A stretch of DNA of 64,000 nucleotides, taken from Candidatus Methanimicrococcus odontotermitis. GTDB taxonomy: Archaea; Halobacteriota; Methanosarcinia; Methanosarcinales; Methanosarcinaceae. The stretch is from NCBI GenBank assembly GCA_031286065.1, contig JAITUZ010000050.1, forward strand, positions 78,783-142,782, read 5' to 3'. The translations under genes were made by a program, and so were the position numbers. Positions 25,671 through 35,159 of this stretch are shown piece after piece (the stretch's first letter is position 1; every line of letters starts with the position of its first letter). The notes below the pieces were generated by a model. It ran no database searches. It was not told the DNA's origin and saw only the letters and a list, made by a program, of their open reading frames with translations.

Positions 25671-27236
25671 GTGAACAAAACGCCCGAGAAAGATAAAATG
25701 GATGAGACAATTATTTTAGAGATGGCGTCTGCTGCGGGTTTCATGATCAACAAGGGAGCTGTGGAGTTTTTAGCGGGATGCCGTCTCTCAGAAGACCGCC
25801 TTCACAAAATGTTTTCAGAAATAGACGCCTCCGTTTTCGTTATTGAAATTGAGCATTTGACCGTTCTCATCCAAAATTCAGAAAAAGAGGCGGAAGATAA
25901 AAAACAAAATGAAAAAGCCGCAGAAGACAAAAAACAAGGTGTAAAAGCCGCGGCGCTCCCGTTCAAATATTCTTTTGACGAGAATATCATAGACGTGATT
26001 GAAGACATCACGGAAAAAACAACAAGTGTCGGCGAATATAATCAATTCGTCCAATATTTCAGAGACAGATATACCCGCATCAGCGAAATGATACGCTCGC
26101 GCGTCAGCGCCCGCCCGATTGAAAGCCTGCCGAAAGGAAAAAACGTGAAGCCGCTCTCACGCGACGGCAATTCCGAAATTACGGTTATCGGAATGGTTTC
26201 TGAAAAAACGACGACTGTAAACAGACATATAATACTCACGCTTGAAGATCCGACCGGCACGTTTCCGGCTTTAATAAATCAGAATGACACGGATTTGATA
26301 GAACAGGCCGAAAAACTTCTTTTGGATGAAATCATCGGCGTCACCGGAAATCTGACGCCGGACGGAACGATTTTACTGACAAGCAAAATCATGCAGCCGG
26401 ACGTTCCGAACAATTATACCGCCAACCGCCGAAAATCAGAAGGATACGCGCTTTTCATTTCCGACGTGCATGTCGGCAGCAAAGAATTCATGAAAGAAGA
26501 ATGGGAGATTTTTTTAGATTTTTTAAACGGCAAATCGGAAAACCCGCAGCTTCGGAAAATGGCGGCGGAGATCCGCTATATTATCGTTGCCGGCGATATT
26601 GTCGATGGTATCGGCATTTATCCGGGACAGGAATTTGATTTAGAAATCCCCGAAATCATGAAACAATACGAGATAACGGCGGAATATTTCCGCCGCATCC
26701 CGAAAAATATTCACGTGGTGATTGCGCCCGGAAACCACGACGCTGTGCGTCGGGCTGAGCCGCAGATCACATTTTCAAAAGAGATCCAAAGACTGTTTCC
26801 GGAAAATGTGACTTTCGTCGGCAATCCGGCTGTTGTGTCTATGGACGGCGTTTGCGTTCAGATTTATCACGGCTGTTCGATGGATGATATGGTTGCCGCA
26901 ATCAAAGGCGTTTCATATCAAGAACCGACAACCGGAATGGTGGAAATGGTCAAGCGCCGTCATCTCGCCCCGACTTACGGCAGCCGCGTTATGATTTCAC
27001 CTGAAAAAAAGGATTATTTAATTATTGATAAAGTTCCTGACATTATCCACTGCGGACATGTTCACACGGTCGGTATTCAGAATTATAAAAATATTCTTCT
27101 CATCAACTCCGGCACTTGGCAGGCGCAAACGGATTTCCAGAAAAAAGTAAACATTGTGCCGAATCCGGCAAAGGTTCCTTTTGTTGATTTAAGAACGATG
27201 AAGCCCGGAATTTTGGATTTTAATATGACTTATTAA
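25671..27236 (+). CDS. polB: DNA polymerase D small subunit (DP1)
   Basis: Small, 3'-5' exonuclease subunit of the archaeal family D replicative polymerase. 521 residues from GTG 25671, or 512 from ATG 25698; neither has a good ribosome site. After an N-terminal domain and charged linker comes an OB fold (NSEITVIGMVSEKTTTVNRHIILTLED), then the calcineurin-like phosphoesterase with FISDVHVGS, VAGDIVDGIG, APGNHDAVR, YHGCSMDD and HCGHVHTVG, so the metal site appears intact. The large subunit is not in the window. It begins a same-strand run with topA, nurA and herA. Confidence 0.95.
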   Translation: MNKTPEKDKMDETIILEMASAAGFMINKGAVEFLAGCRLSEDRLHKMFSEIDASVFVIEIEHLTVLIQNSEKEAEDKKQNEKAAEDKKQGVKAAALPFKYSFDENIIDVIEDITEKTTSVGEYNQFVQYFRDRYTRISEMIRSRVSARPIESLPKGKNVKPLSRDGNSEITVIGMVSEKTTTVNRHIILTLEDPTGTFPALINQNDTDLIEQAEKLLLDEIIGVTGNLTPDGTILLTSKIMQPDVPNNYTANRRKSEGYALFISDVHVGSKEFMKEEWEIFLDFLNGKSENPQLRKMAAEIRYIIVAGDIVDGIGIYPGQEFDLEIPEIMKQYEITAEYFRRIPKNIHVVIAPGNHDAVRRAEPQITFSKEIQRLFPENVTFVGNPAVVSMDGVCVQIYHGCSMDDMVAAIKGVSYQEPTTGMVEMVKRRHLAPTYGSRVMISPEKKDYLIIDKVPDIIHCGHVHTVGIQNYKNILLINSGTWQAQTDFQKKVNIVPNPAKVPFVDLRTMKPGILDFNMTY

Positions 27237-27258
27237 ACAGAAAAAGGGCGGTGAAAAA

Positions 27259-29607
27259 ATGACAATTGTTGCGTTTGCTGAAAAAAACAAAGCGGCTGAG
27301 GAAATTGCGAACATTTTGGGCCGAGGCGATTACAAACGCGCGTCCATTGAAGGCATCGCCGTCTATCGTTTCAAGAGAAACGGAGTCGACTGGGCGATTA
27401 CGGGGCTTGCGGGCCACATTATGAATTACGATTTTCCCGCCGAATACAACAGCTGGACAGGTGTCGACCCCGGTTCTCTTCTGGATATTTCACCGGTCAA
27501 AAAGATAACGAAAGAAAATTTCGCGTTTGCGGTTGAGCAATTGGCAAAGGAAGCCGATATGATTATTTTGGCCTGTGACTATGACCGCGAAGGAGAAAAT
27601 ATCGGCTTTGAAGCAAAAGAACTGGCTGAGCGTGTCTCAAACGCGCCTGTCAAACGCGCCCGTTACTCAGCGTTTTCCAAAAACGAAATTGAAAACGCGT
27701 TTGACCGGCCGGGAGAGCCTGACACCGCTTTGGCGATGGCTGCTGAAACGCGCCAAATTTTAGATTTGAAAATGGGCGCGGCGTTTACACGATACGTTAC
27801 CCTTTCCGTCCGCGAAAAAGCGTTTACCAAAGACATTCTTTCCATCGGCCCGTGCCAAACGCCGACTTGCGGTTTTGTTTACGAGCGCGAGAAAGCGATC
27901 CGTGAATTCAGCTCTAAAGATTTTTGGAAAATCACGGCGGATTTTGACGCCGGCGGCCATGTTTTTCAAGGAACGCACCGCGCCGGGCATATTCCCGAGA
28001 AAGAAAAAGCTGATGAAATCATGGCGCGGATCAAAAATGAAAAAACCGCCGCCGTTCACAAAAAAAATATTCGTGAACAAAGCTTGGCGCCGCCGTTTCC
28101 GCTGAACACGACCGAATTTTTGAAACGCGCCTCCGCATTCTTAAATATCAGCCCGGAGAAATCTTTGGAAATTGCGGAACAGCTTTACCTCTCGGGATTG
28201 ACGAGCTATCCGAGAACGGAGACGAATAAGTACGCGGGCGATTTTGATTTTAAAACGGTTCTCGCCGAGATGGCAAAGAATTCGGATTACACGGCCGCCG
28301 TCTCTCAAATCGTGACCGCTTCGGCCGGCATCAAATCCAAAAACGGTCCGAAAGACGCAAAAGATCATCCGCCGATTCATCCGATCCGCGGCGCGGTCAA
28401 GCAAACCGTTGAAAATGCGGTAAAACTTCCGGGCGCGTACGCCGTTTATGATTTGATTTGCCGGCATTTCCTTGCCAATCTGATGCCGGCGGCGGTTTTT
28501 GAAAAAACGAAACTGGAAATGAAAATCAAAGACGATTTATTTGATGCGGCCGGCTCGGTCAAAAAGTTTTCCGGATGGCTTGAAATTTATGATTTTGAAA
28601 CGAAAAACGACAAGTTTTTGCCGGATATTGATGAAGAAGACACGGCCGCCGTAAAAAAAATCATAAATACCGCGTCAAAGACAGCGCCGCCGAAAAAATT
28701 GACGGAAGCCGAACTGCTCACGCTGATGGATAAAAACGGCATTGGAACGAAAGCGACAGCGCCGACGCATATTGAAACGAATAAAAAGCGCGGCTATTTC
28801 GAATCCAAAGGAAAAACGCTGTCGATTCTGAATACCGGCTACATGCTTATGGAAAGTCTGGACGCGGCGGTCCCGATCCTGGTCCGCCCGAAAATCCGCG
28901 CGCAGGTCGAAGAATTGATCCAGCGGGTCGAAGACGGAAAAATCACAATGGACGAAGCCGTTATCAACGGTACGGAATTGATTAAAAAAATGTACGCTGA
29001 CTTAACGGAAAACAAAGACCGGCTGGTGATAAAACTCAGCGGCAGCATCAAAACGGAAGCGGCTGTCGAAGATAAAAAGAATTACATCGGCGTCTGCCCG
29101 GTTTGTCAAAACGCGCTTCGGATCGTGACGACAGATAACGGGCGTTTCGTCGGCTGCGTCGGTTATCCGGATTGTTCACAGACGTATCCGCTGCCGAAAA
29201 CCGGTGCGCTGACAGTTCAGAGAACAAAAAACTGCCTCAAAAAAGGTGCCGCCGTGTTGGATGTCGGTAAGAAGTATGAATGGGCGGTCGGTGTCGGCCC
29301 GTGTTTCAGCTGCGATCAAAACATCGTCTGCAACCCGCCTGAAATCATCGGCCTCTGCCCGCGCTGCAAAGAAGGCGGCATGCAGCTCATCGAATATAAA
29401 GAAAACCGTTTTCTGAAATGCACGCTTCAATGCGGGCACACGCAATCCCTGCCTGAAAAAGGACGGCTGACGGTTTTAGAGAATAAATGCGCTGTATGCG
29501 GCTGGAACATGTTCCGCGTTAAAGAGCAGGGAAAGGACGCCGCCGAATTCTGCGCCAACCGCCGGTGTAAAGCCATCGGAAAGCGAAAAGAAACAGAGAC
29601 GAAATAA
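27259..29607 (+). CDS. topA: DNA topoisomerase I (type IA)
   Basis: Relaxes negative supercoils through a 5'-phosphotyrosine link. 782 residues, normal for euryarchaea. The N-terminal TOPRIM domain carries the metal-binding acidic residues in ACDYDREGENIG. The active-site tyrosine is Y317 in LTSYPRTETNKY, and KNGIGTKATAPTHIET follows. The C-terminal ~180 residues hold Cys clusters of zinc ribbons (CPVCQNALR...CSQ, CFSC...CPRC, CGWNMF...CANRRC). GGCGGTGA lies before the ATG, 22 nt after the PolD subunit gene. No intein. Confidence 0.96.
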   Translation: MTIVAFAEKNKAAEEIANILGRGDYKRASIEGIAVYRFKRNGVDWAITGLAGHIMNYDFPAEYNSWTGVDPGSLLDISPVKKITKENFAFAVEQLAKEADMIILACDYDREGENIGFEAKELAERVSNAPVKRARYSAFSKNEIENAFDRPGEPDTALAMAAETRQILDLKMGAAFTRYVTLSVREKAFTKDILSIGPCQTPTCGFVYEREKAIREFSSKDFWKITADFDAGGHVFQGTHRAGHIPEKEKADEIMARIKNEKTAAVHKKNIREQSLAPPFPLNTTEFLKRASAFLNISPEKSLEIAEQLYLSGLTSYPRTETNKYAGDFDFKTVLAEMAKNSDYTAAVSQIVTASAGIKSKNGPKDAKDHPPIHPIRGAVKQTVENAVKLPGAYAVYDLICRHFLANLMPAAVFEKTKLEMKIKDDLFDAAGSVKKFSGWLEIYDFETKNDKFLPDIDEEDTAAVKKIINTASKTAPPKKLTEAELLTLMDKNGIGTKATAPTHIETNKKRGYFESKGKTLSILNTGYMLMESLDAAVPILVRPKIRAQVEELIQRVEDGKITMDEAVINGTELIKKMYADLTENKDRLVIKLSGSIKTEAAVEDKKNYIGVCPVCQNALRIVTTDNGRFVGCVGYPDCSQTYPLPKTGALTVQRTKNCLKKGAAVLDVGKKYEWAVGVGPCFSCDQNIVCNPPEIIGLCPRCKEGGMQLIEYKENRFLKCTLQCGHTQSLPEKGRLTVLENKCAVCGWNMFRVKEQGKDAAEFCANRRCKAIGKRKETETK

Positions 29608-29671
29608 GCCTGATAAATACTTTCGCCAAGCTTGAAGGATTTTTATATTTTAACAGCGTTTGCCAAATTGT

Positions 29672-30979
29672 ATGACTCTTGAACCCGTTCACATGAAAGA
29701 AATCTCCAAGATCGCTTCAGAGATTGAACATTCATACACCGAAAAAGAGTCTCAGGATATTTTTGAAATTTTTAAACGGCTGTCCGACCTTCGGAAGGAC
29801 GATAAAATCATTTTGAAATCCGTCGGCAAACTCTTCCGTTCATCCGCCGATATGAGGCGCGTGAGTCTGACGGAAGATGAGTTTGAAGTGACTTATTCAT
29901 CCGACAGCGGCAGCACAAACCCTATCCTTTTCGAACGCGGCTTGTTTTTAGATGTCTGCCATGCCGCGATGGCCTCCACGCCGACGGATTTAAACCTGCA
30001 CCGCAAACGGACCATTATCTGTACGGGATTTTCATCCGGAAAGAAAACGAAGCTGCCAGAAAATGAAACGTGGAAAACTTTTGACAACGGATTCGGACGA
30101 AGCAAAGTGATCCAAATCGATCCGTCCGTCTTAAAAATCCGTGCCGGCCGAATGGTTCATGATTATTCGATTTACGCGTCCGAATCCGAACATATTTTAT
30201 GGACACAGCCGGACATGGATACTTCCGGATTTTTCATCATGGACGGACCGATTTATCCGAAGCAGCTGATCTATTGGATGGGAACGGATTCCGACAAAGT
30301 GCTCATCCGATATGATAAAAACGCAAAAAAAATTCTTCAGAATTATATTGATATCATGGATTTTCATTTGGAAAACAAAATGCCTGTGATCGGTTTTGTG
30401 AAGAATCCGGCGGAAACTCAAATTTTAAACTTGCTTCGGGAAAAGGCAAAGGAAGAAAAGATTTTCATGGAACTGCCGTGGGCGACTGACACGCAGATGT
30501 TTAAATCGTTTTTAAAGCCGGAAAACGAAACGGGCACCGGTGAGATGACAGAAGCGGCGGAAAACAAAAACCGGTTTAAAATAACGCATTCAAATTGGTT
30601 CATCCAGCCGAATCAGTTTTATGACAAGGAAATCAAAACGAATTCGCCGCTTGTTGATGAAACGCTCCGCCGTAAATTCGATGATGAAAATTATCTGCCC
30701 GTTTTCTTTATGGTCCGTGTTCCGCTGGACGGAAATAAAATCATTTTTAAAATTGAAAGCATCTACGGTCTCATCAAAGACGATGAAATGAGACGAAAGA
30801 TAACGAAAAAAATATTGTACGAATTATCGGTCGGAAAAATTCCGCAGACGCTTTTGAAAGCTGATTCGATCGCGAAAATCAGTTCAAATGAAAAGAAGGA
30901 AATCAAAGAATTATTCACAAAAGATCCGGCGGAAATATCTTACAATGAAATCCGATGGGGAGATTCAGATGAGTTTTGA
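29672..30979 (+). CDS. nurA: NurA-domain 5'-3' nuclease
   Basis: Nuclease partner of HerA in double-strand-break end resection. 435 residues from ATG 29672; TTG 29660 is possible in frame. The NurA domain begins near 60 (KSVGKLFRSSADMRRVSL), with the metal-binding Asp in FFIMDGPIYPKQL. GFVKNPAETQILNLL and the late FMVRVPLDGNKIIFKIE also match. The family is very divergent, so identification leans on these motifs and on the following herA, which overlaps it by 11 nt in the standard archaeal gene order. Confidence 0.88.
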   Translation: MTLEPVHMKEISKIASEIEHSYTEKESQDIFEIFKRLSDLRKDDKIILKSVGKLFRSSADMRRVSLTEDEFEVTYSSDSGSTNPILFERGLFLDVCHAAMASTPTDLNLHRKRTIICTGFSSGKKTKLPENETWKTFDNGFGRSKVIQIDPSVLKIRAGRMVHDYSIYASESEHILWTQPDMDTSGFFIMDGPIYPKQLIYWMGTDSDKVLIRYDKNAKKILQNYIDIMDFHLENKMPVIGFVKNPAETQILNLLREKAKEEKIFMELPWATDTQMFKSFLKPENETGTGEMTEAAENKNRFKITHSNWFIQPNQFYDKEIKTNSPLVDETLRRKFDDENYLPVFFMVRVPLDGNKIIFKIESIYGLIKDDEMRRKITKKILYELSVGKIPQTLLKADSIAKISSNEKKEIKELFTKDPAEISYNEIRWGDSDEF

Positions 30980-32819
30980 GCAATATGAAATGAAGACAGA
31001 TGAGTTTGATTTTGACCGGTTTGAACAAGATTTGGAAGAGCGGGCGTTTCCAGAATTCGACGGCGGCAACACCGATGAACCGAGCGCGGCAGACTCTTCG
31101 GTTTCAGAATCTGCCGAATCGGAAAATGCCTACGGAATCGTGACAACGGGCGTTGAGCCGATTGAACTCACCGGAACCGTTTCAAAAATCATCGGATACA
31201 TCGCGGCGTCCCGGCGTGAAAGCGTGCGCCTCGGAACGTATGTGGTCGTTCCCTATGAAAATGAAAATCTGTTCGGCAAATTTGTAAAACTCCAATACCG
31301 CCAGGAATTTACGGTTGACGACGCGACTGAGATCCACTCAAAACGAATGCTTTCAAACAAGAGGAATATTCCGATCGGCCGGCATGTTAATGAAGAAGAT
31401 TACAAGCTGCTCGCCTCGATTGAGCCGATTTGCATCTTATATGAAAAAACCAAAAAAGAAGGACTTCAAAGACGGATGGCTGACAGGATACCCAAACCGA
31501 ATACGCCGATTCTTCCTGTTTTTGATAAAGAGATGGTTCAAACAGGCTTGAATATTCCAAAAGAGGGCATCTTTTTAGGACATTTAAGCGTCGGCGGCGA
31601 ACTTGTCAAAACGCATTCTCTGCCACCGACAGTGGCTTACTATATGAGAAATGATTATTCATCAGGCGACCCGCTCATTTTCCGTCACATGCTTGTCTGC
31701 GGCAGTACCGGCACCGGAAAAACATTTCTGACTAAAAATATCCTGCGCCAATTTGAAACGGAAAACAGCCGCTACCGCCTGCGCAGCGATCACAGCGTCC
31801 GGAATATGCCTTGTCTTGTGATCATGGATCCGCAAGATGAATATTCCCAGCTTTATGAAGACAATCCGTTGTCTGAAACGGACATATATAATTTCAATTC
31901 TGAAAAAGTGGCTTACGGCGGCGTGAAAACAACAAAAACATTTACCGCGAAAGTTGACGGCGAGTGCTATGCCGGAAAATCAAGGGCGGAACAAGTTGAG
32001 TTTACAATTCCTTTTTCCTTTGTCCGATACAACCCGTGGATATTGGAAACGGCTGAGCTGACGGAAAACCAGCGCAACGGTCTTGAAATATTGATCGCGG
32101 ATTACTTTAAAATCGCGGGTTCCAAAAATAAAACGCCGACATATATTGATTTTAAGCAATTCGTTGAAGACCCGAACACCAAAGAATATTATACGGAGCA
32201 AACGGACAAAATACACGAATCTTCTTACGGCGGCATCATTCGAAAAGCTCTGAACAAAACGTACGAACGCGTTTTTGATAAAGACGCGAAGCCCGTCACG
32301 GAACTTTTCAAAACCGTTTTTAAACCCGGACAAATCTCGGTTTTCCCGACGGAATACATTAATAATTCCCGTATCTGCGATTTGATTGTCCTGACGGTGA
32401 TGACGATAATCGTTGACAACAAGCTCAATACATCGGGCGGTGAAGACGTGAAAAACACGCCGATCATTTTGGTTTTGGACGAAGCGCACCGCTACCTCTC
32501 AAGTTCTGCCGGAACACTTTCCGGAAAAATCATTTCCAAATTCGCCGAAGCCGCCAAACAAGGCCGAAAAGAAGGTTTGGGTCTGTTCCTGATCACGCAG
32601 GATCCGCAGGATATCGAAACGGAAATTCTGAAACAGATCAACACGAAAATCGTTCTGAATTTAAACAACGACGCGGCAATCAACGCTGTTAAAATCCCGC
32701 CGGAGTATGAAAAACGTGTCCCGTATCTGAAAAAAGGACAAATGATCATTCACAGTCCGGATAACGGAGATATCGTTGAGATAACGGGATTGTCAAATTG
32801 CGTCGTGAAACATGAATAA
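30969..32819 (+). CDS. herA: HerA bipolar DNA helicase/translocase
   Basis: FtsK-like hexameric ATPase that works with NurA (and Mre11-Rad50) at DNA ends. 616 residues from ATG 30969, which overlaps the end of nurA and has GGGGAGATT upstream. An acidic N-terminus is followed by the HAS beta-barrel (GIVTTGVEPIELTGTVSKII...YVVVPYE). The RecA-like core has Walker A VCGSTGTGKTFLTK, Walker B IILVLDEAHRYLSS, and LFLITQDPQDIETEIL with a downstream Arg. Normal length. Translational coupling with nurA is likely. Confidence 0.93.
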   Translation: MSFEQYEMKTDEFDFDRFEQDLEERAFPEFDGGNTDEPSAADSSVSESAESENAYGIVTTGVEPIELTGTVSKIIGYIAASRRESVRLGTYVVVPYENENLFGKFVKLQYRQEFTVDDATEIHSKRMLSNKRNIPIGRHVNEEDYKLLASIEPICILYEKTKKEGLQRRMADRIPKPNTPILPVFDKEMVQTGLNIPKEGIFLGHLSVGGELVKTHSLPPTVAYYMRNDYSSGDPLIFRHMLVCGSTGTGKTFLTKNILRQFETENSRYRLRSDHSVRNMPCLVIMDPQDEYSQLYEDNPLSETDIYNFNSEKVAYGGVKTTKTFTAKVDGECYAGKSRAEQVEFTIPFSFVRYNPWILETAELTENQRNGLEILIADYFKIAGSKNKTPTYIDFKQFVEDPNTKEYYTEQTDKIHESSYGGIIRKALNKTYERVFDKDAKPVTELFKTVFKPGQISVFPTEYINNSRICDLIVLTVMTIIVDNKLNTSGGEDVKNTPIILVLDEAHRYLSSSAGTLSGKIISKFAEAAKQGRKEGLGLFLITQDPQDIETEILKQINTKIVLNLNNDAAINAVKIPPEYEKRVPYLKKGQMIIHSPDNGDIVEITGLSNCVVKHE

Positions 32820-32849
32820 TTTCAGCCCCCAAAATGATCTGATTTTAAC
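32820..32849 (-). repeat. Solitary degenerate CRISPR-type repeat
   Basis: A 30-nt string after the herA stop reads TTTCAGCCCCC, then AAAATGATCTGATTTTAAC. It resembles the inverse form of the array repeat (TTTCAATCCCA...GGTCTGATTTTAAC) with an intact last 12 bases. There is no second copy within 1 kb. It may be a relic of an array or of repeat-mediated recombination. Confidence 0.5.
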
Positions 32850-32962
32850 ACCGCTTTGAATCATAAAATTATGACGCGAAGCGGAATAAATTATTTCTCA
32901 TCAAATAATTTAATATCACAGAAATGAGTCACTGTTCATTAATCATTATTTAAAGGGGAATT

Positions 32963-34441
32963 ATGTCAAATCAAAATAAAGAAAAAAACGAACCGGACAT
33001 CACGGACGAATTAACGCGCGTTAATGATAATATTTGGGATATCCCAAAGTCCCGCGCATATGGAATGAATGTTCCGGGCAGACTTTTTCTGTCAGAGAAA
33101 TTAATGGGAACGATTGATGCGGAAACCGTCAATCAAGTCGCGAATGTTGCGATGCTTCCCGGTATTTTGGAATATTCAATGGCGATGCCGGATGTTCATC
33201 TCGGTTACGGTTTTACGATCGGCGGCGTTGCGGCTTTCGATGAAGAAGAAGGCGTGATCAGCCCGGGAGGCGTCGGTTTTGATATCAACTGCGGTGTCCG
33301 ATTAATGAAAACGAATCTTCGAAAAGAAGACGCTGTTCCTCATATCAAAACGCTGACCGAGAATTTGTTTCGAAAAATCCCGTCGGGCGTCGGCTCAAAA
33401 GGAGAATTCAAAGTCACCGACACCGAATTAACGGAAGCTTTTTTACACGGCTCACGGTGGGCGGTTGAAGCGGGATACGGTATTGACAGCGATACCAAAA
33501 ACTGTGAATCTTACGGTTTTATGGAAGGCGGAAATCCGGAGAGCGTCAGCGTCAAAGCCCGCAAAAGAGGGCGCCCGCAATTCGGAACCCTCGGCAGCGG
33601 CAATCATTTTTTGGAAATTCAGTATATCGACAAAATATATGACCCCGCGGCCGCCGCCGCTTACGGTCTGGAAGAAGGGCAGGTCACGGTGATGATCCAT
33701 TGCGGCTCCCGCGGCGCCGGTCATCAGATCTGTACCGACCATCTGCAAATATTGAATCAAGCGGTAAAAAAATACAAAATCGATGTTCCCGACATGCAGC
33801 TCGCCTGCGCGCCCGCAAAGTCCAAAGAGGCGCAGGCTTATTTTAACGCGATGAAATGCGGCGCGAACTACGCGTGGGCGAACCGCCAGATCATCATGCA
33901 TTGGACGCGCGGGGTGTTTGAACAGTTTTACGGCAAGGATACGGACGCGCTCGGCATGGAACTGCTTTACGATGTCGCGCACAATGTCGCCAAATTTGAA
34001 ACCCACGAAGTTGACGGTAAAAAACAGGATGTTTATGTTCACAGAAAAGGCGCGACACGCGCATTTCCGGCGGGGCACAGCGAAGTGCCGCGGCAATTCA
34101 GAGATGTCGGCCAGCCTGTTTTAATTCCGGGAAGCATGGGAACGCCATCGTTTATTTTAAAAGGCGGTCCGAAATCGATGTCATTGTCATTCGGCAGCGC
34201 TTGTCACGGCGCCGGCCGCGTGATGGGACGCGGAAAAGCCAAAAACAGCATGGACGGTGAAGCGGTCCAAAAAGAATTGGCGCTCAGAGGCATCACGGTG
34301 AGAGCGGAAAAAGCGTCCGCGATCGCGGAAGAAGCGCCGAGCGTATACAAAAACAGCGATGATGTCGTTGACGTTGTGGACAGACTTGGAATCGCCCAAA
34401 AAGTCGCGCGCCTGATCCCGATCGGCGTTATTAAAGGATGA
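32963..34441 (+). CDS. rtcB: tRNA-splicing RNA ligase RtcB
   Basis: GTP- and Mn-dependent 3'-5' RNA ligase that joins tRNA halves after intron removal; its activator archease is encoded at 18024. 492 residues and no intein (homologues of ~970 residues carry one). Signature segments: MPDVHLGYGFTIGG near 75, GGVGFDINCGVRLM near 105 with the metal-binding Asp and Cys, LGSGNHFLEIQ, IHCGSRGAGHQ, the guanylylated His in AFPAGHSEVP, and GSACHGAGRVMGRGKA. AAAGGGGAATT precedes the ATG. The MBL hydrolase gene follows 13 nt downstream. Confidence 0.97.
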   Translation: MSNQNKEKNEPDITDELTRVNDNIWDIPKSRAYGMNVPGRLFLSEKLMGTIDAETVNQVANVAMLPGILEYSMAMPDVHLGYGFTIGGVAAFDEEEGVISPGGVGFDINCGVRLMKTNLRKEDAVPHIKTLTENLFRKIPSGVGSKGEFKVTDTELTEAFLHGSRWAVEAGYGIDSDTKNCESYGFMEGGNPESVSVKARKRGRPQFGTLGSGNHFLEIQYIDKIYDPAAAAAYGLEEGQVTVMIHCGSRGAGHQICTDHLQILNQAVKKYKIDVPDMQLACAPAKSKEAQAYFNAMKCGANYAWANRQIIMHWTRGVFEQFYGKDTDALGMELLYDVAHNVAKFETHEVDGKKQDVYVHRKGATRAFPAGHSEVPRQFRDVGQPVLIPGSMGTPSFILKGGPKSMSLSFGSACHGAGRVMGRGKAKNSMDGEAVQKELALRGITVRAEKASAIAEEAPSVYKNSDDVVDVVDRLGIAQKVARLIPIGVIKG

Positions 34442-34454
34442 ACGGTGAGGAAAG

Positions 34455-35114
34455 ATGCGGGTTGAAGAAATCATTCCTCAGTATTATGATTCCAATATTT
34501 ATATCATCAATCAAAAAATCGTCATTGACACCGGAATGACAATGGATTACGTTTTGAGCCGGATGGAGCAAATAATGCCGATTGAGAATATTGAGTTGAT
34601 TATTTTGACGCATTCTCATTATGACCACAGCGGCTGCGCCGGCGAACTTTTAAAAAGAAGCGGAGCGGAATTAGCGATTCACGAAGCGGACGCGCCGTTT
34701 TTGAACGATGATTATTTATCAAGCGCGTTGAATTTCGGAAACCGCGCGTCTTGTCCTCCGGCAGATATTTTGTATCGGGGCGGCGAAAAAATCCCGATCG
34801 GGCCGAATGAAAAAGGAGAAGAAGAATATTTGGAAGTCATTCACACACCGGGACATACAGTCGGATGCGTCTGCCTTTACGAGAAAAATTCAAAAACGCT
34901 TTTTTCGGGAGACACCGTTTTTTCAGACGGCGGCATCGGACGAACGGATTTTGAACTATCCGCGCCGGAAAAAATGACGGAATCCGTCGGTAAATTGAGA
35001 AAAATCGATATTGAAAACTTATGCCCGGGACACGGCCGCGCAACGATTGGAAACGCGAACCGGGCAGTGGAATTATCAGAAATGATGTCATCGCGGATGA
35101 ACGGCCGAAAATGA
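34455..35114 (+). CDS. Metallo-beta-lactamase-fold hydrolase (glyoxalase II-like)
   Basis: 219 residues. Zinc ligands are in THSHYDHSG (H-x-H-x-DH), with the following His in VIHTPGHTVG, the Asp in LFSGDTVF, and the last His in LCPGHG. This makes a full binuclear MBL site of the hydroxyacylglutathione-hydrolase-like type. Archaea lack glutathione, so the substrate is unknown. GGTGAGG lies before the ATG, and the gene is probably co-transcribed with rtcB and the radical SAM gene that follows (45-nt gap). Confidence 0.88.
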   Translation: MRVEEIIPQYYDSNIYIINQKIVIDTGMTMDYVLSRMEQIMPIENIELIILTHSHYDHSGCAGELLKRSGAELAIHEADAPFLNDDYLSSALNFGNRASCPPADILYRGGEKIPIGPNEKGEEEYLEVIHTPGHTVGCVCLYEKNSKTLFSGDTVFSDGGIGRTDFELSAPEKMTESVGKLRKIDIENLCPGHGRATIGNANRAVELSEMMSSRMNGRK

Positions 35115-35159
35115 CGCCGGTCAAAGAAATCCGGAAAACAGAAGAGAAGAGACGATAAA

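Noticed and set aside
27259..29607. Inteins in topA, rtcB or hel308
   Set aside because: Lengths and motif spacing are normal, with no inserted splicing-like segment.
33452..34096. 214-codon frame opposite rtcB
   Set aside because: Shadow of a very well conserved gene; composition rich in H/R/F as expected for antisense.
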